From Silene conica (taxonomy: Eukaryota; Streptophyta; Magnoliopsida; Caryophyllales; Caryophyllaceae): a stretch of 64,000 bases of DNA. Where the stretch lies: assembly GCA_029255685.2 (NCBI GenBank), contig CM055320.2:8294614-8358613 (forward strand), in the 5' to 3' direction. This document shows, piece by piece, positions 61,258 through 64,000 of the stretch; position 1 is the stretch's first letter, and each line of letters begins with the position of its first letter. The notes below the pieces were generated by a model. The model did no database searches. It was not told the DNA's origin and worked only from the letters and a program-made list of their open reading frames with translations. Made by a program: the position numbers and the translations under genes.

Positions 61258-62741
61258 CACAGCAGCTAATGATCATGTTTCACATCATAAACGAGTGCAC
61301 ACTTAATCCCCTACCTCAAACTGCAGAAGGACAAAGTCAACCGAAAAGCTGCTAGAAGCGTTCCACGCGAAAACCGTCACCTAACATGTATTATGTAACA
61401 AATTAATAAACTTCCCGAATCCCCATAACTCACGTTACTCCTACTATAAAGGCAATCTTCTAAAAGTGGAAAGTTTCCAAAAATGGAAACTTTCCCAAAA
61501 TAGAAACTTTCTTAAAAGGGAAACCTTCCCGACTCGTAACGCCTTTAATTACAACCACTAAAAGCTTACTAAATACTAACAACAATTAATAATCAAAATA
61601 AAGTCATCTACTAGTATCACCTAATAACAATAATAATATAATGTAAAAGATATAATAATAATAATAATAATAATAATTGTAGTAACATGCGTGTAACTAC
61701 GTACACCCGCAACACCATACCCGACGACTAAACCCGCGACACCATACAACAACCCACGACTCGACAACCCAGCAACCATACCCAGCAACTAACAACCTAC
61801 TCCACATCCTCCGGCAGCCACCATACCCAGCAATTCACGCAACCCACGACTCGACAAAACGCGAAACAGCCCCGACTACCACCGTGTAACGCCCTCACTA
61901 TAACCGACACCCGGCCACCTACCGACAACCTCCGGCGAGGTTAACCAAGGCCCCTACCCGCCTGGTTCCACACCCAATCACCGTAACCCGACGCGAACAC
62001 CCTACTCCCTGCCGACACCACTACGTACTAACCCAACACTACCGAGGACACCACCATAAAACCCACCCCCGACACCTACCCCTGACAACCACGACCACCC
62101 TGACACACACCTATATCCCAACACTCACCCTCACGACGATTAACCCTAACTCCACCATGACAGCGTAGAAAAGAAGACAATCAAAACGGAAAACGAAACG
62201 AGAGGCTCACCTTGACCTTGCCTGAGATAGTGTAACGTGTTCCTGACACCGCCCTTGACCACCACCGTGACTCCCTCCCTCTTCTGTTCTCAAGCAGCCG
62301 CCACAGATTGATGAAAGGGTGATACGATGTTTTAGGGTTTTGAAGTTGGGGTCGAGGTTATGAACCACGTACAAAGAAATAGGTTGTCGTGGTTTATAAA
62401 GTTTTGGGCCGGTTAAAAAGGACGTGGAACTTGACCCGTTTCCATACGATCTTCGTCTTAATTACTACGAACCAACCCCACGCGATGTATAAAAATAACA
62501 CATAACATTATATTTGCTTAGTCGATACACTTACGATAGGGATTAGTATAACACGATCATAACATAATGACGAATTTATACTATTAAGTCTCGGGTTAAC
62601 TTATAATATCACTACCCGAGTCATACTAAAAAAAGTGAGGTATAACATATTCGATAAATTAATTATCGAATACAAATGTTCAAATACGATCAATACGTTA
62701 ATTTAAACAATAAATATCATAATAAAATACGAGGTATTACA

Positions 62742-64000
62742 GTCTTCCCCCCTTAAAATGAACTTCGTCCCGAAGTTCAACCCTAAATACGTTAATTTAA
62801 ACAATAAATATCATAATAAAATACGAGGTATTACAGTCTTCCCCCCTTAAAATGAACTTCGTCCCGAAGTTCAATCCTAAACTTATATTGCCGTACTCAT
62901 ACTCAAGCATATATCACGCATACATCTAATACTCCCACATACACCTCATACCCAAAATAAATATTATAACAATTAGCACATACATCGAATAAAATATTAT
63001 AATACCTCGTCTCGATAAATTATAAAACAATTTATCTTTACGAACTACGAAAATACGGGGTATTTCAGGCATTCCTCTTAAAAGGACACAAGTAGAACTT
63101 ATATAAGCTTCAAAGCGTGAAATGTTACATTCCATCCCCCCTTAAGAAACTTTGTCCCCAAAGTTTAACACATCGCCAAAAGGGCATGACACTTAACGAA
63201 TCACAAGTAGTGCATAGAAGAAATAATTAGAATAACAGAAGTAATCAAGATTAGTAAGTATATTCCAACAATTACAACACACCAATTAGCCAGGTCATAA
63301 CAACCAACCATATCATAAAGAATTGAGATTTTACAATCTTATCCTCCTTAAAACATGGTTACGTCCCCGTAACCTCATTATAAAATTTCCATCTCCTTAC
63401 TCCGTCTTACTCATTACTCTATCTCATAAAAATCTTACTCCAAATAACCAAGTATTGTATCCTCATCATCGTCGAAACTAAGACCAGAGACAAGGGGTGA
63501 GTGAACTGGCGGAATAAAACCGCCATCAATAATTCCATCTCAATATCGACTTCAACTCAGAATATAACTCAAAATAACCAGTGCCACCCTTGACCGTAAC
63601 CACTGCGTGGCACAACGGCCTAACAACTCATATCTCAATGCCAATAACCAATTCTCATCTCGATTTCAATATCAATACTGTCAAATGTTCCATGAAAGGA
63701 ACTGCTCAACACTTAGAGAGTAAAACTCCAAGCTACTCACCCACGAGTCAAGGTCAAAGAATGCGACAATTCGATAAAACACTGAACTGCAAACTCAATT
63801 TCAGTACAAAATCAATCATGGTCTTTGTTCCAAGCTCACGAGCAACTCTATCCCATCAAACTCTATCCCATCAACTAATTGACATGACAAGGTACGTATC
63901 TTAACCACTTTCATTGACACGTTGGTATGTACACTTACAATTCCACAATTCATGAAAAAAAAGAACTTGTACACTATACCAGACGAATCTAATACAAAAT
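62742..64000 (-). mobile_element. Internal 3' region of the gypsy element (partial)
   Basis: Non-coding sequence between the (unseen) pol gene and the 3' LTR. It contains the polypurine tract and a second copy of it in a 94-bp tandem duplication (62694-62787 and 62788-62881). It also has two weaker tract-like sites near 63134 (minus strand TTAAGGGGGGATGG) and 63345. A hairpin GAACTTCGTCCCGAAGTTC follows each main tract. No reliable open frame for protease, reverse transcriptase or integrase is visible; the element is cut by the window end. Confidence 0.75.

Larger units (their letters stand above)
60584..62741 (-). mobile_element. 3' LTR of a Ty3/gypsy element (minus orientation)
   Basis: 2158 bp; on the minus strand it runs TGTAATACCTCG to CGGGGTGTTACA. 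Directly outside its high-coordinate end is a polypurine tract (minus strand TTTTAAGGGGGGAAGAC at 62742-62758), so this is the 3' LTR and the element's body continues upwards past the window end. It shares motifs and a minisatellite with the LTR at 12429-14406. A long TA microsatellite lies at about 61199-61253 and an AAT run at 61650-61677. Confidence 0.85.

Noticed and set aside
63581..63904. 107-residue open frame near the window end
   Set aside because: It shows no retrotransposon or cellular motif, lies antisense to the gypsy element in its non-coding 3' region, and has no support.

Overview
The window is plant nuclear DNA: intron-containing genes with GT-AG splice sites, AT-rich spacers, a plastid-targeted ribosomal-type protein gene, and a dense load of plant transposons (Stowaway, PIF/Harbinger-like, hAT-like and Mutator-like MITEs, a tRNA-type SINE, a full-length L1-type LINE, Ty3/gypsy LTRs). 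It looks like a eudicot, possibly Caryophyllales; that guess rests on the general look of the repeats and is not proven. Nothing prokaryotic or CRISPR-like is present.

Layout. 1-3183: 3' half of a GDSL esterase/lipase gene (exons 4-5; the window opens in intron 3, which carries two MITEs). 3184-8714: spacer with a 32-bp palindromic tandem array, a 1.44-kb non-autonomous hAT element and a Mutator-type MITE. 8715-11233: a complete five-exon GDSL paralogue with one GC-AG intron. 11868-16751: a three-layer nest, MITE > gypsy LTR > second gypsy LTR. 17417-18306: hAT-like element and a SINE. 18605-21317: peroxisomal enoyl-CoA hydratase/isomerase gene ending in SKL. 23171-24485: F-box gene on the minus strand, with a 7.1-kb LINE (24611-31752, 11-bp target duplication) just upstream of it. 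33939-36012: four-exon minus-strand gene of the putative gypsy-type transposon family, ending in a coiled coil, beside a plus-strand LTR. 37700-44649: membrane-anchored DnaJ protein of the DNAJC14/Jiv type. 46435-50054: plastid S6-like protein (RFC3-like). 50627-51287: frameshifted RING-finger gene. 52912-55061: Asp/Glu-rich nuclear protein gene on the minus strand. 55062-64000: mostly mobile DNA, namely Stowaway, a Harbinger-like element full of TTCAG repeats, two nested MITEs, another Mutator-type MITE, and a gypsy 3' LTR whose internal region runs off the window.

The genes do not form an operon or pathway. The GDSL pair is a tandem duplication. GDSL next to a peroxisomal enoyl-CoA hydratase recalls, from memory, Arabidopsis At4g16210-At4g16230, so this part may be conserved microsynteny. 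The most useful observations concern transposon architecture: target duplications that classify the MITEs, the nested LTR insertions, G-run frameshifts and an ATGA overlap in the LINE, and a spliced antisense gene next to an LTR. I found no convincing new multi-gene system.
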